Shown one piece after another: positions 49,201 to 59,813 of a stretch of 64,000 bases of DNA (the stretch's first letter is position 1; every line of letters starts with the position of its first letter). The notes beneath the pieces were generated by a model. It saw only the letters and a program-made list of their open reading frames with translations. It searched no databases and was not told where the DNA came from. Source of the DNA: Henckelia pumila (Eukaryota; Streptophyta; Magnoliopsida; Lamiales; Gesneriaceae); the NCBI RefSeq assembly GCF_033568475.1, contig NW_027331831.1:2914001-2978000 (forward strand), given 5' to 3'. A program made the position numbers and the translations under genes.

Positions 49201-49550
49201 GAAACCAAGCACATTTCAATAATTTCATGTCACAAGTACACTTGATGATTATACGTGGTATAAATTTATGTATATCAAGTACATATGAGAGTGAATACAA
49301 TACTGATCGGGGTAAACCAAGTACATTTCATATGGAATGTTTTACTTGGAGAAAACCAACTCCTTATCACATATATGGTTCATGTGCAAAGTGAGATAGT
49401 AAAATCATTTTATATCTACCCAATAGAGTATCATTTACGTGAAATCACAAGTATGACATCAGATTTATTTACTAAGTTAATGAGGTGAATATAGGAGATG
49501 CTTGTGCACTTTGGGTAGTCACTCAAATTTTTTGGCTAATAAAAACTTAC
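46281..49550. repeat. Tandem array of 7 units with several length forms
   Basis: Units begin TAAATAAGGTACAACCAAG at 46281, 46614, 47104, 47629, 48086, 48611 and 49137, with lengths 333, 490, 525, 457, 525, 526 and about 413 bp. The full 525-bp form holds two diverged copies of a 53-bp block (AAGTACATATAAGCGTGAAT...). The 457-bp form lacks 68 bp covering the CGTCGTGTTCTTAGAAG segment, the 490-bp form lacks about 35 bp, and the first unit is most reduced. Small ORFs inside simply recur with the repeat. Confidence 0.92.
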
Positions 49551-49559
49551 CAATAGTAA

Positions 49560-50559
49560 ATTTGAGCAAGCGAAACACCCTCTTATTTATTTTTAGTATT
49601 TTTTTTTAAATTCAGAGCATAATAAATTTCAATCCTCCTCGTGTGAACGATTCCTATTTTAGCTAATAAATATTTATTATTTTAATTGAGTGGGTTAATT
49701 TGAGCATGATACGACTAAACGCTACCAACATCCCACATCGAAAAATTGTTATACTTGATTTTAGGTATCTTGTACTAGAAAAAGATGTTGAATATACCTG
49801 ATTTCTTAGTATATGTACTTATTTTCTGTCAAAAATCCAACATAAAGTTGTCATTTATGCAACTAACCAGGTTCACAAAAAAATAAAATCATAAATGTCA
49901 ATGTTTCCAACATATCAAATAACAACGCCATCAATATTAAACATCACCTATAACAAACATAACAATAAGTTGTCTACCCTCTACAATACAGATTGAGTAA
50001 TAAAACATAATACACCAACTAAAAGTCTAACAAGTTCGAGCTTAAAAATAGACAATAATTCACAATATGTCTCACAAATGAAACCATAAAATCAACAATA
50101 AACCACAAAACTATCACTGGAACGTATATGCTTCCTAGTAGATAAGTCCACAACTAACTACCCTTCATTTGTCCTCATTTTTCCTGCGGAAGTGTAAAAA
50201 ACATATTTAATTATCAACATTCCATAAATATAAAATAAAATAAAAAATGACAATTAAATATTTTTGATTTGTTGTGTTGTGTAAACTCTTTGCATATGCA
50301 GCTTTCTTGAATACTTAAGACCATTATTTTTTTTTTGTGCGGATAATTTCGCAACACCTATATTAATGAAAAAAAAATTAACACACTCATATGAAAATCA
50401 AGATATAATACTATTCGAAGATTTCAAAAAATAAAAAGAACTACTTACTAAATTGCTTAACAAAATTATCCATTAATTAGTGAAACAATAAGCATGGTGA
50501 CTACACAGAAATAATCGAAGAAAAATGTGAAATTTTTTAATATCATGATATGTTGAGAA
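49560..50559. other. AT-rich interior of the putative MULE
   Basis: AT-rich sequence after the tandem array. No open frame or RNA gene was supported. Confidence 0.4.
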
Positions 50560-50890
50560 AGAATGACACCTCTTAAATAAAAATACAATCATTCTCAAAT
50601 ACAATCATTCTCGAAATCCACTATAGAATTTGCTAATGTAAAAAGATCGTTATCGACATTCTTTGCCACAACAAGTAGGATACTACCTTTATACTTGTTT
50701 ATAATATTAGTTCCATCAAGAAAATCACCGGTTTACAATCAGTAGCAAAATCAACTGCACATGCATTAAAACAAATAAATAAATGCTTGAATTTATTAGT
50801 TACTACATCAAGTTCGTTATCACTTTTGGATTTTCTATCATCTTCGTCGTCCCATGCGAATTTCACAACCATAATTTCAAAATTCATAAT
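50560..50890 (-). pseudogene. MULE transposase fragment (PF10551-like), frameshifted
   Basis: Minus-strand translation from 50887 gives FKHLFICFNACAVDF then CKPVIFL. A frame change near 50720 continues DGTNIINKYKGSILLVVAKN and LFTLANSIVDFEND before a stop near 50590. This follows the Mutator-like transposase core order (CKPVI-LDGT-KxKYKG-LLVA-D-LFPLAF-VVDxEND). The surrounding sequence is too decayed to extend. It is a dead remnant and not a gene. Confidence 0.72.
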
Positions 50891-51668
50891 ACAATAACTA
50901 AATTATTGTACGTAAATATAATACACATCTTCAACAATGTTCAAATAATTTAAGAAGCAATGACATAGTTCACAAAAAGATAATCACCCAAAATTAAGTA
51001 TTAATGTCATGACAAATCGACAATGATTATACATTATCAGATTATCATCACACAAAAAATCAAAATCACCAGGAAACTGTAAATAAATACAAACACAAGA
51101 ACACGGTTTCAGACTCTACATCTATTGTCTATCACTAAAGATAACAAATAAATTATCAGAGGCAACAATAAAGTTAATAACAAACAAAATTAAGGAGCAA
51201 ACACATTTTACTTCTCCATATTTAAGACTCCCTATAATCTGGTATTTTTTTTGGCCCGCAATTCGATGATAGTCAGTCTCATACACATGTGAAGATGTAT
51301 TTACAGACCTCGTCATTATTGTTCCATGTAACATACAACTTGTATTGGGGAGACATGTATTGCAGTGACATAGAATGAGGACTAATTTTGTTCATGTTTG
51401 CTCCACAAACTCATAAATATATCATCCAAACTGCATCAACTCATAATTGAAATCACTAAAATTTTGTCATTACATTTGCAGCAACCCAAAAATGCAAGGT
51501 TGGAAGAACACTCAATTCCAGATTCCATTCTACAAAAATTAAGGTTATTTTTGGTGAATCGAAAATTTAAAACGTACAACGGTTGCTGGAATATTTTAAA
51601 AAATTGCTATTTCAGAACTTACCTTACAAACCTTTTGATTTTCAAATCCGAGACAGATTCAAGAGCTT

Positions 51669-52235
51669 GAAATGGTGTTCGTCGGAGTTGAAGACAACTT
51701 TGGAGTACAAAATTCAAAAGAATAAAACTTCAAGGTTTCGATTTCCGCAGGCAGAGCTTCCAATGGATTCGATTTCTGGTAATTTGCTTCAAAGAGTTTC
51801 GATTAATTTTCATAGACAAAGCTTCCAAGCCCTTCGATTTTTTATTACTATGCATCGAAGTATTTCAATTTCAGCAGAAAATCTTCAAGGTTCACACGTT
51901 TCTGTCGGAAGATCGAGAGAAAAAAAAAACCGAAAACGAAGAAGAGCCTGAAATGGTGTTCGTCGGAGTTGAAGACAACTTCGGAGTACAAGATTCAAAA
52001 GAATAAAACTTCAAGGTTTCGATTTCAACAGGCAGAGCTTCCAATGGATTCGATTTTTGGTAATTTGCTTTCAAGGGTTTCGATTAATTTTCACAGACAA
52101 AGCTTCCAAGTCCTTCGATTTTCGATTACTATGCATCGAAGTATTTCAATTCAGCAGCAAATCTTCAAGGGTTTCACACGTTTATGTCGAAAGATCGAGA
52201 AAAAAAAACGGAAAAAGAAGAAGAGATTGCACGTG
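51669..52235. repeat. 281-bp tandem duplication
   Basis: GAAATGGTGTTCGTCGGAGT starts at 51669 and again at 51950. The two copies align for about 280 bp with roughly 90 percent identity, including GGCAGAGCTTCCAATGGATT and ACTATGCATCGAAGTATTTC. Short ATG frames inside are not supported as genes. Confidence 0.85.
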
Positions 52236-52381
52236 ATTTGAAGGGCAAATAAGTAAAGTGGTTCAATTAGGGACCTTAAACACATAAACGTATTGGGTCA
52301 GGGAGTAGACAATAAACTGGGCTGACATGGGGACTGAACTCAAATCTAAGTTTGGGTTTGGGGATTTAAAGCCAATTCACC

Positions 52382-55299
52382 CTTATTTTAAATTATAATA
52401 ATATTTTTATAAAATAGTTGTCGAATGATGTATTTATTTTTTTAAAACAGTTTACAAATTTTTTTTTCAAAAAAAGCTATTTTATAAGTGTTCGTCCAAA
52501 CCGAGAAAAGTAGCCAAATAGGAAGATATGATAAAACTTATATTTCAAATTATATTGCATAACTGGGACGAAAACTAAGGTTCTATTACTAAAAATTCGC
52601 GAAAATAGGTCACCAATATTTGCGATGAATACGTTCCTTCTCGTCGTTAAGATCTAGCGATGGACAATTATGTACAATGGGAATTATTATTGGTGATCGG
52701 CTCGACAATCATGTTGTAACTTATTACTTATTAGCGATGAGAAAACTTTTTCTTTTGTAATGACAATGAAATCCGCAATTACTGTTTTTTTATATATGGG
52801 TAAACTCCGTGATAATATAATTTAAACCACGCTAATCATGTACTGGATAAACTTTATACAACATACTCTTCCAAAACAATATTGATAAACTCTTTACCAT
52901 AAGCCCACCACTCAAACCACTCACTTATATATTTCACTAACTCATATGTCCCTCGAAGACCAACTAGTTTCTTTTGTTGGTTTAAAGCGAATAAGCGATG
53001 ACAGTTTTGCATAGGAGAATTTAAGTAATGGATCAGTGATGGATATTCGGTCGCTAGATTTATCCAATATATTCATATATAAAATAAAAAATAATAATTT
53101 TTTTTTATGATTTGTGTCGAGCAAAAGATTTATCTCATAAAATTACTTGTCATATGATCCGACGAAAGTTTGTCTGCAAATATATACTATTGATTTTATT
53201 TTTTGGCCACAATATTGATGTCAAGTCAAGTCAATACATTATATTTATTTTTACTTAAAAATCATCCTTATTTACCTTTTTTTAAAAAAAAAAAAAAACT
53301 TCCGTATTTTCTTTTTCATATATATAATAACGAATTCAAAAAAAAATGATGTCTAGGTAAACTTGTAATTAAATGTAAAGAACCTTGACTAGGACCACAC
53401 ATATTGCTTGGTGAGCTAATCAATTAGCTGGATGCCCGTGTTTTCTAAGATCATACGTTAATTAAAATATTAGATATGATATTTTTTGCTTAATATATTT
53501 TCATTAACACGCAACATCAACGAAATTATTAATATTTCTTGATGCGGTAACAAATAGTCAATATATAATAAATTCTTCAATCTTATAACGTACTCGATGT
53601 TTGATTTTTTTTTTTTAACTCCATATTATCATATTATGATGATTCGTTTATTTATTGTTATATTTTTATTGAGTTGGAAAATAAGATGTAGCAAATTGAA
53701 TGTCATGATGTCTCATTCTAAACTTAATATTTAAGTACAAAAAAATGGGCTACAAATCATCGATCTAATTATTGAAAGTTGATGCATGATCCCTCATGCC
53801 TTTTAATTTCCACGCTACGAGATAATCACATGTCGAATAATATAATTTTAAAATTTTATAGAAAATTTTTAAACAAACATAAATTTTGTTCTCATTTTAA
53901 ATTATGTACTAGTATACATTGTGTAATACTTAAATTAATGTATCTAATTCAATATTTGTTTTTCATTTAATTAATAGAAAATCAGTGTCTTTTTCACGCG
54001 TTAGCTTATACAGTTGAATATTTCAAATATGATAATTTTTGTTATTTTCAAATTAATGATTTTTTTAATTTTTTTTATTAGGGATAATATAGTCATGTAA
54101 AAAACTTTAAAATATAGATAAAAATAGAATTGAAATATTTTTTTTAAAAAAAGACTATTTTAGGAAAATAAAAAAATTATTAATAATGTTATATAATAAA
54201 AGATGTAATTGTATAAGTTGTAGTTTTTACGATACGAATTATAAATATATTAAATCAGGTGCTTTCTGGGAGGAAAAAATATTTAATCAAAAGATAGGTT
54301 CATAATGTGCATTGTGCAGCGAATATATTATATATGCCGTAACTCGATTGATATAATTAAACTAATTATAGAGTTTGTATGCATGTCTACTATTTTTGTA
54401 CATTAAGGCACCGTTATGTTCACGATATTACTAATATATGTATAACTCATCTTATCACATCCCACGTTATTCTCATCATATTATTTATCTATATATTAAC
54501 TATTTATTTTACATCAATCAAATCATTAATTATTTATCTCACATCAATCAAATCATTGAATTCAAATTACTATATTATCTCTTATAAATAATATAATTTT
54601 TATTTTATTTATTGTTAAAAGGACATAATAGTCATTTAACATTTTATATAAAATTTAATCAATCAAATCAAATAAATCATAATCTATCAATCAAATCCAA
54701 TACAATTTTAACTATCATTTCTTATCTATTTTATTAAGGTTGAAAAGTGGATAGTAACTGTTTTTGGTTCGGTGGTATGATAAATTTGAAATTTCAAATA
54801 TTGCATCTTTTTTTTTCTTCAAACAACTTGGATAATGATTGGATCACTAAGCAAGTTTATTTCAAATTTGAAAAGAAAAACTGTTTATGTACACGCATCG
54901 CTTGTGTCATCGATACTAGTATATCATTAAGAGAGAGTTGACTCCATATATTCAACGCAACAGATCACTCTCAAATTCATTCAATTTAACTCGATACTAA
55001 TTATTTCTTTGAATATAATTATGTATTTATAAAATTGCTAAATATCAGGGGTTACTTTGACCAGCGAAAATGGGGAGGATATATTATAATTCCAATTGGT
55101 AAATAATATTTATAATCAATTTTAGTCTTATATATCCCATTTTTTTGCTGATCTATTTTAACAAGTTCTCCACAAAAATATCACATGTTAGAATGACATC
55201 AATACTAAATCGAAAAAAAAAAAATAGATTGTATATATTTTTATTGTTTAGAGAATTAAAACCGTGAACTTCAAATCCACTTATAGTATTTCATATTAA
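52382..55299. other. Intergenic, AT-rich, nothing recognised
   Basis: Long AT-rich spacer with poly-A/T runs. Short frames are present but none has recognisable content. Confidence 0.5.
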
Positions 55300-55975
55300 A
55301 GGAGTGTTTGGTAGAGCTATTAAAAAAAAAGGAGCTAAAATTTGATTTTTTTTTTTTGTTTTTGTCTTTTTTTTTAAGGTATAAAATTACAAGTTGACAT
55401 ATATATCCTTAATAAACTTATCATATTACATATGCTTTTATTTTTTTTAAAATTTTACATTATTATTACAAGTATTTTTTTAAATTTATTTTAATTTTAC
55501 ATTATTATTACAAGTAGTTTTTTAAAAAAATATTTTTTAAAATTTTACATTATTATTACAAGCATTTTTTTAAAATATATATATTGCATTTTCATACATT
55601 TTTGTACATATCTTGTATATTTATATAAATTTTTTCATTTTTTATATTTTTATTTTTATTAATCTTATATATTTTTTCAAGTATTCATCTTATAAAAAAT
55701 AAAATATTTTTGATACAAAATTCATAATGTAAAATAATATATAAACTCATTTTTTATAGTGTAAGTATCAAAAATTAAATAATCAAATAAGGATATGGTT
55801 GTCATTTAGTTCAAAATTAAGCTTGAATGTAATTATTATGCAAACACTAAACTTTAACTTGTATTAGATTTTAATTTCTATTTTCAAACACTCCTTACTT
55901 TAGCTTCTCATCAACTTCAAAATAATAGCTATTAAAATCACCTTTAAATAAATAAAAACTCTCCAAAATACTCCC
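55300..55975. mobile_element. Harbinger-type MITE with TAA duplication
   Basis: 676 bp between AGGAGTGTTTGGTAGAG and the complement-matching CTCTCCAAAATACTCCC, flanked by TAA on each side (55297-55299, 55976-55978). The interior is AT-rich and contains three copies of an ATTTTACATTATTATTACAAG phrase (about 55450-55562). Confidence 0.7.
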
Positions 55976-56568
55976 TAAATGAGATTAATTGAATCAATTT
56001 CATCTCATCGTAAAAATGAAAGCATAAATTTAGGATTCGATTGATTGTTATTTGATCATAAATAATTAAATTAATCGAAATCTATCACTCATGCAATATT
56101 GCAATGCAGTTACGCGTTGGGTGAAGTGCCATTTACGTGAATTAACGGCATCATCGATCGCCCTCTGAGTCTCCCTCCATCCTTTTCTTCTCCGCTGTAA
56201 TTTTACTCCACACCACGTGCGCTTCCCGCTCTCCTCGCGCCATTAAACTGCAATAAATTTGCAGAAAAACTCACTCTTTTGTGGCTAGCTGTTCGAATCA
56301 CTGACATTTTCAATCATTGTTCTTTCTTTCTTTGATGCCACCGAGCGAGGTTTGGTTTTCGGACCTCTAAGGGTTTGAATTCTCGTGCTTAGCTGTCATT
56401 TGTATGCTTTCGTTGGTGATGCGTGCACGCGGTGGGTTTATGATGATATCTACCTGTAAGTAGTTTTTGGAGTTTCTGGAACTGCCCCTATTTTTAGAAT
56501 TTTGGTTGGCGTGTTGCGGCAGAGGTTTGAGGGAAATCAAAAGATTCTTCGATCTGGGTCTTGAGGTG

Positions 56569-57195
56569 GTGAGTCTTTGATTTTTGTTTTTGTTTTTTTT
56601 GCTGGTTATATGTTGAATTTTAGCTATTTCTGCATGAAATTCTTTGAATATCTATGAATTGCTTGGGATTTCTAAACCCGAAAATTGATCATCTGCATAC
56701 TTTTCTGAGAGTAATCTAGACAGGGGCGAAAAAGACAGTGGGTTTTAGAAAGGGAAAAGAATTTACATCTCAAGTACAGTTGACTGAATTTCTGGGCATA
56801 GCTCGCGCTAATTGCTGTCGCCTCTAAAATTTAGTGCATGAGTTATTACTTCAGTGAACTGAGGCTGTCTCAGGCTACAAAAAGTCAAGAACTTTTGGCG
56901 TTTCAAATTACGTATTTAGTGTAGGAAATATAGAAATGAATAACTCGGCAGCAGCAAATGAGGAAAGAAAAAAATTGCCTTTGATAAATTTTTCTATTTT
57001 GTTGTAGGGAAACTTAATTACTGCATTTGGTTGGTAGACAAAGCGCTGTTTTCAGAATAGTAATCATAAAACGGCTATAATATTGATGGCTATTAATGAT
57101 CAATAACCGCAATATATGATTTAGTAACTATTATGCGTGCGTTTCCTTTTGTTATTTCATTTGTTTCTACTGATACTGGTTTTGGGATTTTATAG
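56569..57195 (+). other. Probable 5' UTR intron of the LRR-RLK gene
   Basis: A donor GAGGTG|GTGAGTC at 56569 and an acceptor GATTTTATAG|ATATGG ending at 57195 would join a leader exon (upstream of 56568) to the coding exon. A leader intron is common in this receptor-like kinase group. No transcript evidence is available. Confidence 0.45.
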
Positions 57196-57256
57196 ATATG
57201 GCAGAGATGTAAGAAGGATTTCACCTAAGGCCCTTCTAAAAAGACTAGAAGAAGAA

Positions 57257-59243
57257 ATGAGCATAGAGGTCAAGATCATTTGTGCAACAATTTTAGTGTT
57301 TAATGCTCTATACTTGCCATTGTCGGCTGAACCTGTAGAAGACAAACGAGCACTGCTCGATTTTATTGATAACATATACCATTCACGGAATCTGAACTGG
57401 GATGAGGGAACTTCTGTTTGCGGTGGATGGACAGGAATCACTTGCAACAGTGACAATTCAAGAGTCATCGAAGTTCGACTCCCTGGTATTGGATTAAAAG
57501 GCAGAATTCCTATTAACACTCTTGGACGTTTGTCGGAGCTTCAGATCTTGAGTCTGAGATCAAATGGTATCGGTGGTCCTTTTCCACTTGATCTTTTAAA
57601 TCTTGGAAATTTAACTGGTCTTTTTCTTCAGTTCAATGGTTTTCAAGGTCCACTGCCATTGGATTTTTCAGTTTGGAAAAATCTTACATTGTTAAATCTG
57701 TCTAATAATGAATTCAATGGTAGTATCCCATTGTCCATTTCAAATTTGACTCAGTTAACTTCGTTGAATATTGCTGATAACTGGCTTTCTGGTGATATTC
57801 CGGATCTGAATATCCCGAGTATGAAACTGTTGAATCTGTCTAACAACAATCTTACTGGAGTTGTACCTCGGTCTCTTCTTAGATTTCCCAGTTCATCTTT
57901 TTCTGGGAACAATATCTCACAAGAAACTTCATCGTCTCCTGTTGTGTCGCCTAGTCCTGCTATTGCACCAATAAAGCATCCCCTAAGAATTAGCGAACCT
58001 GCTATTCTAGGAATTGTTATTGGCGGTTGTGCAGTGGTATTCATTGTTGCTTCCTTGCTGCTAATTTTTAGATACAAGAAAGAAGGTGATGATAATCGTG
58101 AAACGACCAGCAATAATAATAAAAAACCAAATAAGCAGGAAAAATCTTCAAAGAAGATGGTTTCTGGCAATCAAGATGGAAATAATAGGCTAACATTCTT
58201 TGAGGGATGTACTCTTGCCTTTGATCTTGAAGATCTGTTGAGGGCGTCAGCCGAGGTTCTTGGCAAAGGAACATTTGGAACTACGTATAAGGCTGCACTC
58301 GAGGATGCAACTGTAGTTGCGGTGAAGAGATTGAAGGAAGTTTTTGTTGGGAGAAAAGATTTTGAGCGCCAGATGGAAATAGTGGGAAATATTAGACACG
58401 AGAATGTGGCCCCGTTAAAGGCCTACTATTATTCAAAAGATGAAAAGCTTATCGTATATGACTATTTTCATCTGGGAAGCTTATCTGCCTTGTTACATGG
58501 TATGTGGAATCATGTTTTTCTTTGTCAAATTATCAAATTTTTACTTGACAGTCTTGTGCATTCATCTTCTTGCAGCAAACCGAGGCGAGAAGAGGGTTCC
58601 TTTAGACTGGGAGATCCGTCTACAAATTGCAACAGGTGCAGCACGGGGTATTGCCTATATCCATTCCCAAAGCGTTGGAAAACTTGTACACGGAAACATA
58701 AAAGCCTCAAACATTTTTCTCAACTCCCAACATTATGGTTGTATTTCTGATCTTTGCTTGGCAACACTGATGAATCCTATCTCACCACCAGTCATGCGGG
58801 TTGCTGGGTATCGTGCCCCGGAAGTCACCAACACCAAAAAAGTATCACAGGCATCTGATGTGTACAGTTTTGGAGTTGTTCTACTCGAACTTCTCACTGG
58901 AAAATCCCCGGTCCACACTTCACGGGGTGAAGAGGTGATCCACCTTGTTAGATGGGTTAATTCAGTGGTTCGTGAGGAATGGACTGGTGAAGTGTTCGAT
59001 GTAGAGCTTTTGATGTATCCTAATATAGAGGAAGAGATGGTAGCACTGTTGCAAATAGGGTTGAGCTGTGTTGCAAGAATGCCCGAAGAGAGGCCAAAAA
59101 TGAGTGACGTGGTTGGTATGATCGAAGACATTAGAAACATGAACAGAGGCAGTAGCCCGTCTCTCGAAACTAGATCTCTAGGTTCAACTCCTACTTTCAC
59201 TCCAAAATTCGATGGCGTTGGGTCATCTTCTGTTCGTAATTAG
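57257..59243 (+). CDS. LRR receptor-like pseudokinase (At4g23740-like), 636 aa
   Basis: Plasma-membrane LRR-III receptor-like kinase of the probable inactive class. Exons 57257-58499 and 58576-59243 (1911 nt). Residues 1-24 are a signal peptide, about 27-65 the N-terminal cap (WTGITC), about 75-215 hold five LRRs, 250-271 the transmembrane helix, 336-341 the glycine loop (GKGTFG) and Lys357 the VAVKRL lysine. The catalytic HRD is replaced by HGN (453-455) and DFG by DLC (473-475), so phosphotransfer is unlikely and a scaffold role is inferred. The intron sits after ALLH, the usual place for this subfamily. The frame is open 120 nt further upstream, but the Met followed by the signal peptide at 57257 is preferred. 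Confidence 0.92.
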
Positions 59244-59813
59244 GTTCTTGTTTACAAGAACTGGTTTCAAGTAGTTGACTATCTGTTTTTTGTTTCTTTG
59301 TTCTAAATGTATTTATCTACTTTGTGGCATATATAAGAGAGTCACGTGTTCAGATGATTCGGTGTTTCTAGTGTTGGTTTTGTTTAGTTTCTTTTGGCAA
59401 AATGTTAAAAGCCTTTTTATCCATAAAAAGTTGTAGCAAAGGCTTTCTTACTTTCTGAGAAATTAATTAGCTTTTATCATTGAATTCGGCCGATATTTCC
59501 TTGTATGATTCTTGCATGATCCCCAAAAACCGTAGGCTCCTCATAAAATGCAGCTTGAAGATGTATGCTTAAATCGGTTGGCATGAATTGAATCTAGTTC
59601 TTGGGTAGAGTAGCAATAGAGAGACGGAGTTCAGCTAATCATACAAGATTTACTTGATTAATCTTGTTCTTGGGGAGAATTTTATTTATTTTAATTTTCA
59701 TTTTACAAGTTTCATATCCTACAACTACAATACCTCTTTGTCCTTCAACAAAGTGAGATGATCTTCTCTTTAGGCCTAACAATATTTGTTTCTGCCATGG
59801 CATAATAATGCAT

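Larger units (their letters stand above)
44727..52381. mobile_element. Putative decayed Mutator-like element, ~7.7 kb
   Basis: Two 62-bp arms, 44727-44788 and 52320-52381, are inverted repeats of about 84 percent identity sharing AAATCCCCAAACCCAAACTT and CATGTCAGCC. Weaker inverted similarity continues inside (to about 44870 and 52240) and perhaps outside (TTTGGACAAATACTT near 44480 against AAGTGTTCGTCCAAACC near 52487), so the true ends may lie further out. A frameshifted MULE transposase remnant lies at 50560-50890. Internal sequence contains three separate tandem repeats. No target duplication was determined. Confidence 0.6.

Noticed and set aside
46281-49550. CRISPR-like repeat array
   Set aside because: Units are hundreds of bases long without short direct repeats separated by unique spacers, and the DNA is plant nuclear.
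51398-52241. Short ATG frames in the 281-bp duplication
   Set aside because: The frames differ between the two copies and end at frame-shifting differences. No protein similarity is seen.
57137-57256. In-frame upstream extension of the LRR-RLK
   Set aside because: Its first part lies before a good 3' splice site (57195) and it would bury the signal peptide. The ATG at 57257 places the signal peptide at the terminus.
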